Shown piece by piece: positions 1-5,773 of a DNA stretch of 9,804 nt (positions are counted from its first letter, which is position 1; each line of letters begins with the position of its first letter). The notes beneath the pieces are model-generated. The model made no database searches. It was not told where the DNA came from and saw only the letters and a program-made list of their open reading frames with translations. The translations under genes and the position numbers were made by a program. This DNA is from Acetothermia bacterium UBA7521 (GTDB lineage Bacteria > Bipolaricaulota > Bipolaricaulia > Bipolaricaulales > Bipolaricaulaceae): assembly GCA_002479455.1 (NCBI GenBank), contig DLNB01000052.1:1-9804 (forward strand). The letters run 5' to 3'.

Positions 1-571
1 GGGTGGCCGGATCGCGCGGGGCGGGGAGGCTCACCGGTTCGAGCATCTGACCGAGCATCCCGTCGGCGAGGATTAGCGCTGGGACGCGGTACTGGTCGGA
101 GAGGTCGAACGCGAGCCCGGCGAGCTCGGCCGCCTCCTGGGCGGTCGCCGGGGCGAGGACGATCAGCCGGTAGTCGCCGTGGCCGCCGCCCTTCGTGGCC
201 TGGAAGTAGTCCCCCTGAGCGGGGGCGATGTTTCCCAGTCCGGGGCCGCCACGGGCGACGTTGAGGATCACGCACGGAAGGTCCGCCCCGGCGAGGTAGG
301 AGATCCCCTCCAGCTTCAGGCTGATCCCCGGCGAAGACGAGGAGGTCATCGTGCGCACCCCGGCTGCCGCCGCGCCGTAACACATGTTGATCGCCGCGAC
401 CTCGCTCTCTGCCTGGAGGAACGCCCCACCCGCTGCGGAAAGGTGGGCAGCCATGTACTCCAGAATCTCGTTCTGGGGCGTGATTGGGTAACCGAAGTAG
501 GTCCGGCAGCCGGCGCGGATTGCCCCCTCGGCCATCGCCTCGTTGCCGGTCATGAGCTGTCGTTCCGCCAT
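1..571 (-). CDS. vorB: 2-oxoacid (3-methyl-2-oxobutanoate type):ferredoxin oxidoreductase, alpha subunit VorB, partial
   Basis: The N-terminal 190 residues of the alpha subunit of a VorB-type 2-oxoacid:ferredoxin oxidoreductase; the rest lies beyond the left edge. The family oxidises branched-chain (or related) 2-oxoacids to acyl-CoA and CO2 and passes electrons to ferredoxin in the cytoplasm. Seen in the sequence: GNEAMAEGAIRAG near residues 9-21, the signature GYPITP at 27-32 followed by E35, an AESEVAAIN stretch at 54-62, a TSSSSPG stretch near residue 75, and a GGPGLGN stretch near residue 108 followed by ATKGGGHGDYR. These match VorB better than PorA or KorA as I remember the families. 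The start is ATG at 571 with AGGAGG (576-581) just upstream. A later in-frame ATG at 553 is less well placed. The gene follows the ferredoxin subunit by 27 bases, the usual small-subunit/alpha order; the beta (thiamine diphosphate) subunit would be expected next. Exact substrate is inferred. Confidence 0.9.
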   Translation of the reverse strand, partial: MAERQLMTGNEAMAEGAIRAGCRTYFGYPITPQNEILEYMAAHLSAAGGAFLQAESEVAAINMCYGAAAAGVRTMTSSSSPGISLKLEGISYLAGADLPCVILNVARGGPGLGNIAPAQGDYFQATKGGGHGDYRLIVLAPATAQEAAELAGLAFDLSDQYRVPALILADGMLGQMLEPVSLPAPRDPAT

Positions 572-598
572 CCACCCTCCTCTGCTACGGTTAGCTGG

Positions 599-853
599 TT
601 ATCGGTTCTCGGTGCCGCGCGCGGCCGCACCGGTAGCCGCCGTTTCGCGGTAGACCTCGATCGCCACGTCCGGGCACGTCTGGGCGCACAGGGCGCACCC
701 CGTGCACTTCTCGGGGTGGGCCATTGCCGCCACGGGGTATCCGGAGCTGTTGTACTCTGCGGACAATTCCAGTACCCCGAACGGGCACACCGTGACGCAC
801 AGGCTACACCCCTTGCAGCGTTCCCGGTCCACCACTGCCTCGCCCTTCGGCAT
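599..853 (-). CDS. vorD: 2x[4Fe-4S] ferredoxin-type delta subunit of the 2-oxoacid oxidoreductase (VorD/KorD-like)
   Basis: An 84-residue dicluster ferredoxin that should relay electrons from the oxidoreductase core to free ferredoxin. Two complete CxxCxxCxxxCP motifs are visible: C13, C16, C19, C23 and C50, C53, C56, C60, each closing with proline. The segments RCKGCSLCVTVCP and CPDVAIEVYR look like the delta subunit of KOR/VOR-type enzymes rather than a free clostridial ferredoxin, and the gene lies 27 bases upstream of vorB. The start ATG at 853 has a GGAGG Shine-Dalgarno at 859-863, which overlaps the stop codon of the preceding S1-protein gene (863-865), so translation of the two is probably coupled. 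The last 15 or so residues are low-complexity (Ala/Gly/Thr/Arg) and probably disordered. The iron-sulfur fold is secure; the VorD-versus-KorD label rests on the neighbour. Confidence 0.88.
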   Translation of the reverse strand: MPKGEAVVDRERCKGCSLCVTVCPFGVLELSAEYNSSGYPVAAMAHPEKCTGCALCAQTCPDVAIEVYRETAATGAAARGTENR

Positions 854-862
854 CTTCGCCTC

Positions 863-1312
863 CTAGTCCAGCTCGAGTCGCTGCGATGTGCGCGTACCCC
901 GGCGACGCTTGAGGCGTCCAAGCGCAGTTTCGGTTCCTTGCAGCCATGTCTTGAGGCGCCACTCGATCCGCTCTTCGGGTTGCTCGGGGAGTGGGGTGGC
1001 GGCGGAGCGGGTGCTGAGGGCGGACCGGAACTCGATCGCTTCCCGGTGGTACGCGATTGCTTCGCGGTCTTGGTCCGTGACCCGGCGCAACGAGAGGGCA
1101 GGACGCTCCAGACGGTCCGATCCGATGACCTTCACAAGCAGCTCTTGGTCTACGACGAGGTTCCGCTCGCCGGGGAGAGCGTCCTCGTCCGGGATCTCCG
1201 AGGCGTGGAGGAACCCCACCCCACCCTCGGGGAACCCGACCAGTGCGCCGTTGGGCTGAATCTCCAGCACCTTCCCCACGAGAAGGTCGCCGACCTTGAG
1301 CTTCGGGGTCAT
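863..1312 (-). CDS. S1-domain RNA-binding protein, YabR/general stress protein 13-like
   Basis: A 149-residue cytoplasmic protein with one S1 (OB-fold) RNA-binding domain at residues 6-80. It begins KVGDLLVGKVLEIQPNGALV, then GGVGFLHASEI, a VDQELLVKVI strand and PALSLRR, all at the usual S1 positions. The C-terminal part is charged: ERIEWRLKTWLQGTETALGRLKRRRG (residues 114-139) recalls the tail of YabR-like proteins, where a fLkdSe..ls.LKR pattern follows the S1 domain. The family is thought to bind ribosomes or RNA, but no precise role is known. ATG at 1312 is preceded by AAGAGG (1318-1323) with 5 bases between. That Shine-Dalgarno lies inside a small hairpin (1316-1329). The gene follows rpmB by 40 bases, which suits a translation-linked role. 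The fold is confident; the function is inferred. Confidence 0.85.
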   Translation of the reverse strand: MTPKLKVGDLLVGKVLEIQPNGALVGFPEGGVGFLHASEIPDEDALPGERNLVVDQELLVKVIGSDRLERPALSLRRVTDQDREAIAYHREAIEFRSALSTRSAATPLPEQPEERIEWRLKTWLQGTETALGRLKRRRGTRTSQRLELD

Positions 1313-1315
1313 TGG

Positions 1316-1329
1316 GACCTCTTCAGGTC
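1316..1329 (-). promoter_or_regulatory. Small hairpin enclosing the Shine-Dalgarno of the S1-protein gene
   Basis: GACCT-CTTC-AGGTC is a perfect 5-bp inverted repeat with a 4-base loop. On the transcript the Shine-Dalgarno AAGAGG of the downstream S1 gene falls in the loop and 3' arm of this stem, 5 bases before the start codon. It could damp initiation, but the stem is short and could be chance. Confidence 0.25.
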
Positions 1330-1352
1330 AGGACTTGATCTGTTCGCGCGCG

Positions 1353-1541
1353 TCACGCCTTGGTGACCTTGCCCGCCTTGATGCAGCGGGTGCAGACCCG
1401 CATTCGCCCACGACGTCCCTCGTGGACTGCGTGAACGCGCTGCAGGTTCGGCAGGCGCACCCGCCGGCTGTGCCGACCAGAGTGGCTGATCTTCGCGCCG
1501 AACTCGGGGCCGCGCCCGCAGATCTCGCAATTCCGTGCCAT
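1353..1541 (-). CDS. rpmB: 50S ribosomal protein L28
   Basis: A 62-residue ribosomal protein L28 of the large subunit. The N-terminus MARNCEICGRGP and the segment SHSGRHSRRVRLPNLQRV are the family signature, and GRMRVCTRCIKAGKV closes the protein. Four cysteines, C5 and C8 plus C50 and C53, form two CxxC pairs, so this is the zinc-binding (C+) form. The start is ATG at 1541, supported by AAGGAGG with 6 bases between. The longer reading from 1562 adds MYTRRFD, which does not belong to L28 and would start upstream of the ribosome binding site. Only one base separates this start from the last base of the tsaB stop codon, so the Shine-Dalgarno lies wholly inside the end of tsaB. Confidence 0.95.
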   Translation of the reverse strand: MARNCEICGRGPEFGAKISHSGRHSRRVRLPNLQRVHAVHEGRRGRMRVCTRCIKAGKVTKA

Positions 1542-1542
1542 G

Positions 1543-2187
1543 TCAAACCTCCTTGTGTACATAGTGAGGCTCTAGCTGCTTCGGATCCTCTGCTCCCACT
1601 TCCTCGTACCGAGCCCATCCCAGGCGAGCGATCGCGCTTGGCCGGGGGGAGGCGAGTTCTGGTGAGGCGCAGACGATGGCCGGCGTCGCAGCCGCGATCT
1701 CAGCGCGGAACTCCTCTACACCGGACCCCACGACGAGCGTTCCCGATTCTTCCGCGGCTTTGGCGAGGGCTTCCTGCCACGGCAACACCGTCTCTGCCCC
1801 CACCCGGTCGCCACTCGCCCACGCCAGATACACGAACTCGCGCCGGTCGTGGATCCACACCGCAACCCTCCCCGGCCACCACGCAAGCGGTCGGGCAACG
1901 GCTTCGGTCTGGCGAACCCCCACCACCGGGATGCCCAAAGCCTGCGCCATCCCCTTCGCGAATGCAACCCCGACCCGAAGGCCGGTAAACGAACCGGGGC
2001 CGATATCAACAGCCACGAGGTCGATCGCCCTCTGGTCGGCGTGGGCCAAGCGAAGGAGTGATTCCACGGCAAGAGGAAAGTTCTCCCCTCCCTCGCGGCC
2101 CATCGGCGCAACGAGTTCCTGCACTTCGTGTGCGGAAACAAGGGCGATCCCGCCCCTCTTTCCTGAAGTCTCGACCCCCAATACCAC
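1543..2187 (-). CDS. tsaB: tRNA threonylcarbamoyladenosine biosynthesis protein TsaB
   Basis: A 214-residue TsaB, the ASKHA-fold partner that scaffolds TsaD and TsaE in making threonylcarbamoyl-adenosine-37 on ANN-reading tRNAs in the cytoplasm. Visible features: VLGVETS at the N-terminus (the phosphate-1 strand, usually ILAIDTS), and the diagnostic DIGPGSFTGLRVGVAFAKG at 61-79 followed by ALGIPVVGV. Length is normal for the family. The histidine-serine seen in many relatives (the HSE before the lLp motif) is replaced by GGENF at 33-37. The start is GTG at 2187; nothing upstream in frame fits, and an ATG at 2194 is in another frame. There is no good Shine-Dalgarno. The gene begins 8 bases after the ribF stop and is probably translated by coupling. 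tsaD and tsaE are not in the window. Confidence 0.93.
   Translation of the reverse strand: MVLGVETSGKRGGIALVSAHEVQELVAPMGREGGENFPLAVESLLRLAHADQRAIDLVAVDIGPGSFTGLRVGVAFAKGMAQALGIPVVGVRQTEAVARPLAWWPGRVAVWIHDRREFVYLAWASGDRVGAETVLPWQEALAKAAEESGTLVVGSGVEEFRAEIAAATPAIVCASPELASPRPSAIARLGWARYEEVGAEDPKQLEPHYVHKEV
1548..1554 (-). promoter_or_regulatory. Shine-Dalgarno of rpmB, embedded in the end of tsaB
   Basis: AAGGAGG on the minus strand, 6 bases before the L28 ATG at 1541. It is the strongest Shine-Dalgarno in the window and fixes the L28 start. It lies within the last codons of tsaB, so ribosomes finishing tsaB would arrive on top of it. Confidence 0.8.
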
Positions 2188-2195
2188 GGGCCATC

Positions 2196-3098
2196 TTAGG
2201 GCCCAGCGCCGGGTGAGCGCAACTCCTCCTCCCCGAGGAGACGCGACGGAGAGGGCGTTCCCTCTAGCATCTCTTCAGCCAGCGCCCGATCGTGGCCGAT
2301 CTGTTGGACAAGGGTTCCCTCAGCATCAAAACGCTTATCAGGACGGATAAATTTCAGGAGGTGCACCTCGACTGGTCCGTCCACCTCACCCTTGGGGGGG
2401 GCCAACAGATGGATCTCTGCCGAAGACGGCAGATCCGGGAAAGTGGGCCGATCTCCAATGTAGAACAGAGATTTCCCCTCGCCACCGGGCCACTGCGCCC
2501 ACGCAGCGTACACGCCGGGACGTGGTGGGACGAGGTTGGGGAAGGGGTCGAGGTTCACCGTAGGGTACCCGAGCCGTCGGGCAAGCTTCGCCCCTGGCGT
2601 AGGCATCCCTGCGAGCCATACCGGCCGGCCAAGTAGGGAGGCCGCCTGCGCCACGTCTCCGCACGTGATGAGGTCTCGGATCCGTCGTGAACTGACGACC
2701 TCACCCTCCAGGCGCAGGGGTTCGATGACGTGGACGGCGAGACCGAGTTGAGGGGCGAGGCGGTGCAGCGTGGCTAGGCTTCCTGTGCGTCCCCGGCCGA
2801 ACCTGTGATCCGGCCCCACGGCTACCGCAACGGCCCCGAGCCGCCCCGCGAGCTCATCGCGCAAGAAAACTGCGGAAGTCATGTTCTGAACTTGCTCCCA
2901 GGATACGACGATGACCTCGTCGGCGTGGTTCCCGAGGAGCGATACCTTGGCGTCGAGCGTGAGGAGGGACGGCCCGCGGGGCGGAAACGTGTACGCGGTT
3001 ACGGGGAGCCCGGGGGCGCAGCGGCGCGCTTCCGTGAGAAGGTGCTGGTGCCCACGATGGACTCCATCGAACCGCCCCACCGCGACGACCCGGGACAT
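2196..3098 (-). CDS. ribF: Bifunctional riboflavin kinase/FMN adenylyltransferase (FAD synthetase) RibF
   Basis: A 300-residue RibF, which phosphorylates riboflavin to FMN and adenylates FMN to FAD. The N-terminal nucleotidyltransferase domain carries GRFDGVHRGH at 8-17 (family GxFDGxHxGH), GPDHRFGRGRTG at 95-106, and VSSRRIRDLI at 135-144, where most relatives have SSTxIR. The C-terminal flavokinase domain has GAKLARRLGYPTVNL at 169-183 (the metal/ATP-binding PTxN), GVYAAW, IGDRPTF at 214-220 and the closing EVHLLKFIRPDKRFDAE. Length is typical. The start is ATG at 3098: earlier in-frame codons overlap the preceding gene and give unrelated sequence. Only 4 bases lie between the upstream stop codon and this start, so expression is presumably coupled. 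The gene supplies flavin cofactors; it has no obvious FMN riboswitch because it sits inside an operon. Confidence 0.95.
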   Translation of the reverse strand: MSRVVAVGRFDGVHRGHQHLLTEARRCAPGLPVTAYTFPPRGPSLLTLDAKVSLLGNHADEVIVVSWEQVQNMTSAVFLRDELAGRLGAVAVAVGPDHRFGRGRTGSLATLHRLAPQLGLAVHVIEPLRLEGEVVSSRRIRDLITCGDVAQAASLLGRPVWLAGMPTPGAKLARRLGYPTVNLDPFPNLVPPRPGVYAAWAQWPGGEGKSLFYIGDRPTFPDLPSSAEIHLLAPPKGEVDGPVEVHLLKFIRPDKRFDAEGTLVQQIGHDRALAEEMLEGTPSPSRLLGEEELRSPGAGP

Positions 3099-3102
3099 CC
3101 GT

Positions 3103-3954
3103 TCAGGACGTCTTGCTAGCGAGGATGAGCCATCCCCTCGTGCGGAGGGACCCGTAGCCAATCTCCTCACCGTTCGGGTTCCAGCACGGAAACGCATCGC
3201 GCCACTCGTCGAACGTGAACGCGGTTCGCTCCCGTCCGTCGCGACGCATGACGTGGATGTCCGACGGCCCGCGCAGGTTCGATTCGAACGCAATCCACTC
3301 CCCATCGGGCGAGAACCGCGGACACCAGTCGAAGAACGGGTCCTGGGTGAGAAGCTCGATGCGATCTCCGTCGAAGTCAAGAATGTACAGGTCCCAGCTC
3401 AGGGCGGTGCCGATCTGCCATAGACCGACAAACGCCAGGGATTCACCGTCGGGCGAGAAGTCCGGCGTGTCCACCGGCCCCGGGGTCCGGGTGAGCTGCT
3501 GCAGCGTGCCCGTTTCCAGGTGCCACAGGTACAGGTCACACTGGCCACCGGCATGGCCTACGAATGCGACGCGACTTCCGTCGGGCGAGATCGTCGGTCG
3601 GGCGATGAGGTCGATCGGTGCCGACTGATCAGGCAGTCGGCTGAGATCTCCTTGGCTGAAGAGGAGGCTCTTCTCTCCATCGAGATCGGCCTTCCACACG
3701 ACGTACCCGGCGTCGGAAAACGTGACGTAGACGAACCAGGCTTCCGGGCCAAACCGCGCCCAATCGGTGGCGGCTCCAGTGGTCATGCGCCGGGCGTCCC
3801 GGCCTTCCGGGGCGAGCCCGATCCAGATGTCGCCTTCGGCTACGTACAAGATGTACTGGCCATCCTTGGACCAGTCGAGTGCGGTCAGCCCAAGGAGCCC
3901 GCCCCCGCCCGCGACGGGAATGAGGAGGAGCAACCCAACGCATAGCCAACGCAT
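3103..3954 (-). CDS. Exported TolB-like (PD40/WD40-like) beta-propeller protein
   Basis: A 283-residue protein with an N-terminal export signal, MRWLCVGLLLLIPVAGGGG, followed by a chain of PD40-type beta-propeller repeats. Repeat cores visible: DWSKDGQYILYV (28-38), ISPDGSRVAFVG (122-133), FSPDGESLAFVG (167-178), FSPDGEWIAFES (214-225) and WNPNGEEIGYGS (258-269), with DLYLW/DLYIL/DIHVM strands between them. About five or six blades are recognisable. TolB proper is longer (about 430 residues) and has an extra N-terminal domain, so this is a TolB-like propeller of unknown partner, probably periplasmic or surface-facing. I take ATG 3954 as the start because the -10 box at 3962-3967 ends 7 bases before it. 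The in-frame ATG at 3963 overlaps that box and would add only MET. It is the first gene of the operon; the link to ribF downstream looks like genomic convenience rather than shared function. Confidence 0.82.
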   Translation of the reverse strand: MRWLCVGLLLLIPVAGGGGLLGLTALDWSKDGQYILYVAEGDIWIGLAPEGRDARRMTTGAATDWARFGPEAWFVYVTFSDAGYVVWKADLDGEKSLLFSQGDLSRLPDQSAPIDLIARPTISPDGSRVAFVGHAGGQCDLYLWHLETGTLQQLTRTPGPVDTPDFSPDGESLAFVGLWQIGTALSWDLYILDFDGDRIELLTQDPFFDWCPRFSPDGEWIAFESNLRGPSDIHVMRRDGRERTAFTFDEWRDAFPCWNPNGEEIGYGSLRTRGWLILASKTS

Positions 3955-3961
3955 CGTTTCC

Positions 3962-3990
3962 ATTCTAGGGGAGATGAGGGAAGGAGACAA
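3962..3990 (-). promoter_or_regulatory. Promoter of the TolB-like/ribF/tsaB/rpmB/vor operon
   Basis: On the minus strand TTGTCT (3985-3990) is followed after 17 bases by TAGAAT (3962-3967). Transcription would start about 7 bases on, at or just before the ATG at 3954, giving a leaderless or nearly leaderless mRNA. There is no Shine-Dalgarno. Confidence 0.6.
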
Positions 3991-3995
3991 CTCCG

Positions 3996-4025
3996 TTGCC
4001 GTCGGGGCCAGGACGCGACTACAAT
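3996..4025 (+). promoter_or_regulatory. Promoter of ruvB
   Basis: TTGCCG (3996-4001), 18 bases, TACAAT (4020-4025). The start point would fall near 4032, one or two bases before the ruvB ATG at 4034, so the transcript would be leaderless or nearly so. It is back to back with the operon promoter, with only 5 bases between the two -35 boxes. Confidence 0.6.
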
Positions 4026-4033
4026 GGGCGGCG

Positions 4034-5035
4034 ATGGCCAACCGCATCACCGCGCCAGAGCGCCAAGAGGGAGATCCCACCGGACGTACGCTGCGTCCTC
4101 ATGCCTTGGCCGAGTTCGTCGGCCAGCAGCCGATTCGCGAGCGGCTCCAGGTGTACATTCAAGCGGCCAAGGCGCGGAAAGAACCCCTTGATCATGTGCT
4201 CCTCCTTTCGCCGCCGGGGCTGGGGAAGACCACGCTCGCCTACATCATCGCCCGGGAGATGGGAGGAGAGATCAAAGTCTCGTCAGGACCGGCGATCGAA
4301 CGTCCGGGAGATCTCGCGGCGATTCTCACCCACCTCTCACCAGGAGACGTCCTGTTTGTGGACGAGATCCATCGCCTGCGACCGCCGGTGGAGGAGGTTC
4401 TCTACCCGGCGATGGAGGACTACAAGCTCGACATCGTGGTTGGGGAAGGGGCTCACGCCCGTTCGATCCGTCTTGACCTCGCGCCGTTCACCCTCGTGGG
4501 GGCGACGACGCGGGAAGGCCTCCTCACCACACCGTTGCGGGACCGGTTCGAGGTCGTGTTCCGGTTCGACTTCTACGGGCACGACGAACTGGCGGAGATC
4601 CTTGCCCGCGCTGCTCCCCGTATCGGGTGCGAGGTGGATCGCGACGCGGCGGGCGAGTTAGCCATCCGGGCCCGTGGGACGCCGCGGATTGCGATCCGTC
4701 TCTTGCGGCGGGCCCGCGATGTCGCTCAGGTCTCAGGCTCCAAGCGGATAAGCGTTGTTGCTGCACGGGAGACGCTCTCGATGCTCGGGATCGATGACGC
4801 AGGCCTCGACGTTCTGGATCGGCGAATCCTCACGATCCTCATCGACCGATTCGACGGCGGGCCGGTGGGACTGGACACGCTGGCTGCTGCGCTGGGCGAA
4901 GATCCGGACACGATTGCCGATCTGTACGAGCCTTTTCTGATCTCGCTGGGATTCGTCCGCCGTACTCCCCAAGGGCGTGTCGCCAGTGAGCGGGCCTACG
5001 CCCACCTCGGCCGTACGCCCACCCGTCTCCTCTGA
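4034..5035 (+). CDS. ruvB: Holliday junction branch-migration ATPase RuvB
   Basis: A 333-residue RuvB, the hexameric AAA+ motor that with RuvA drives branch migration of Holliday junctions. Order: LRPHALAEFVGQ (20-31), Walker A region SPPGLGKTT (59-67), SGPAIERPGDLAAILT (84-99), Walker B VLFVDEIHR (106-114), EEVLYPAMED, sensor 1 TLVGATTR (153-160), PLRDRF with the arginine finger (167-172), sensor 2 GTPRIAIRLLRR (215-226), and the C-terminal winged helix GGPVGLDTLAAALGEDPDTI to GRVASERAYAHLG. Two deviations: the first glycine of Walker A is serine (S59), and the usual N of GTPRIANR is isoleucine (I221). All catalytic residues (K65, T66, D110, E111, R171) remain. The start is ATG 4034; the reading frame is open further upstream, but that stretch is antisense to the TolB-like gene. 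ruvA and ruvC are not adjacent, and the gene stands alone. Confidence 0.96.
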   Translation: MANRITAPERQEGDPTGRTLRPHALAEFVGQQPIRERLQVYIQAAKARKEPLDHVLLLSPPGLGKTTLAYIIAREMGGEIKVSSGPAIERPGDLAAILTHLSPGDVLFVDEIHRLRPPVEEVLYPAMEDYKLDIVVGEGAHARSIRLDLAPFTLVGATTREGLLTTPLRDRFEVVFRFDFYGHDELAEILARAAPRIGCEVDRDAAGELAIRARGTPRIAIRLLRRARDVAQVSGSKRISVVAARETLSMLGIDDAGLDVLDRRILTILIDRFDGGPVGLDTLAAALGEDPDTIADLYEPFLISLGFVRRTPQGRVASERAYAHLGRTPTRLL

Positions 5036-5101
5036 TTCGCTCTCCTCCTGCGTAGAGGATGCACAGGAATAGGTTCTCACGCGGAGCCTGGGATTCGGAG
5101 C

Positions 5102-5138
5102 GAGCCAAGGAGCTTATCGGGTATCTCCTTGCGTGCTC
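5102..5138. terminator. Hairpin in the convergent ruvB / CDP-alcohol transferase spacer
   Basis: CAAGGAG (5106-5112) pairs with CTCCTTG (5125-5131) around a 12-base loop. The stem can continue as GAGC (5102-5105) with GCTC (5135-5138) across a 3-base bulge. It lies 67 bases after the ruvB stop in the 153-base spacer between converging genes, where a two-way terminator is expected. There is no T-run, so intrinsic termination is uncertain. The rest of the spacer (5036-5188) shows only a weaker TCCTC/GAGGA stem at 5043-5059 and no credible gene. Confidence 0.35.
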
Positions 5139-5188
5139 TGCGTTCAATGCGTCAGGCACGGCCGGGGGACTCCGGTGGATCGGAAGCG

Positions 5189-5734
5189 CTACGATCGGCG
5201 GAGAAAGGCGCGGGCTCCGGCTAGGAACTCGCCCACCACTCCGAGGAACCGGCGCCAGTCGAGGATCAGCGCCGCAGTCATCCAGATGAGACCTGCATAA
5301 ACGACGACCGGATCGTGCCACAAGGCAATCACGAACGGCAAGAACACCCACGGACAGGCGAGGATCATCGTCACCGACTTGAACCGCAGAAACCCGCCCG
5401 TCCTCCAAAGCACCCCCAGGGAGACGATGGCTCCCGCAAGAAGGTAGGCCGCTCCGGGTACGGCGGGGACGAGGCCGGTCAGGATAAGGTACATGGCCGA
5501 GGCGAGGACCATCAGCATGTCGATGTGGAATTCGTGCTCGCCGATCCAGGTTGGATCCTTGTCCCACCGCCGCGCGAGCCGTCCATCGGCCATGTCCGTG
5601 GTCCACCCAATGAGGAGGAGGAACGCCACCGTTCGCAGAGCCGATGGCCCGATGGGGGTGAGACCGAGAATGGCGAATGCAATCCCCCCCCGGGCAGCAG
5701 TCAGCCAGTCCGGGATTGTTTTCTTCCTGGCCAT
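5189..5734 (-). CDS. CDP-alcohol phosphatidyltransferase family membrane protein
   Basis: A 181-residue integral membrane enzyme of the CDP-alcohol phosphatidyltransferase family, which joins a CDP-linked lipid or alcohol to a second alcohol, as in phosphatidylglycerophosphate or phosphatidylinositol-phosphate synthesis. The metal-binding signature is visible: D47-x2-D50-G51-x2-A54-R55, then G65, E68 and D72. Canonically the second half is G-x3-D-x3-D; here the third acidic residue aligns with glutamate (E68) and the spacing is one shorter, while D72, the presumed catalytic base, is kept. About six hydrophobic segments follow the family topology (roughly 13-29, 32-46, 73-88, 93-111, 122-140, 143-160). 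The substrate cannot be told from sequence. I chose ATG 5734 because the in-frame ATG at 5746 lies within the TATAAT box. It begins 39 bases after the LptF/G-LptD fusion gene, so both may serve envelope lipid construction. Confidence 0.85.
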   Translation of the reverse strand: MARKKTIPDWLTAARGGIAFAILGLTPIGPSALRTVAFLLLIGWTTDMADGRLARRWDKDPTWIGEHEFHIDMLMVLASAMYLILTGLVPAVPGAAYLLAGAIVSLGVLWRTGGFLRFKSVTMILACPWVFLPFVIALWHDPVVVYAGLIWMTAALILDWRRFLGVVGEFLAGARAFLRRS

Positions 5735-5744
5735 ACTTGATTCC

Positions 5745-5750
5745 ATTATA
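5745..5750 (-). promoter_or_regulatory. -10 box of the CDP-alcohol phosphatidyltransferase gene
   Basis: A perfect TATAAT on the minus strand, followed by 10 bases and then the ATG at 5734. A start 7 bases after the box would leave a leader of about 3 bases. No convincing -35 box is seen 16-18 bases upstream (the sequence there is CCCAAAG), so strength is uncertain. The box contains an in-frame ATG (5746) that is probably not the true start. Confidence 0.5.
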
Positions 5751-5773
5751 CCCCGGCCCCCCGCTTCTTTGGG

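Noticed and set aside
179..1366. A 395-codon open frame on the plus strand
   Set aside because: It lies antisense to vorB, the ferredoxin and the S1 gene, all of which have clear family motifs. Its own product is low-complexity Arg/Ala/Gly without motifs: a GC-rich shadow frame.
2393..2402. G-run in ribF as a possible frameshift point
   Set aside because: The reading frame and RibF motifs continue normally on both sides of it, so there is no evidence for slippage or error.
3099..3380. A longer N-terminus for RibF
   Set aside because: It overlaps the end of the TolB-like gene in another frame. RibF homology starts at the nucleotide-binding GxFDGxHxGH, a few residues after ATG 3098.
3767..4033. 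A longer N-terminus for RuvB (89 extra residues)
   Set aside because: The extension is antisense to the TolB-like gene and covers both promoters. RuvB normally starts shortly before the LRPxxLxEFxGQ motif, as with ATG 4034.
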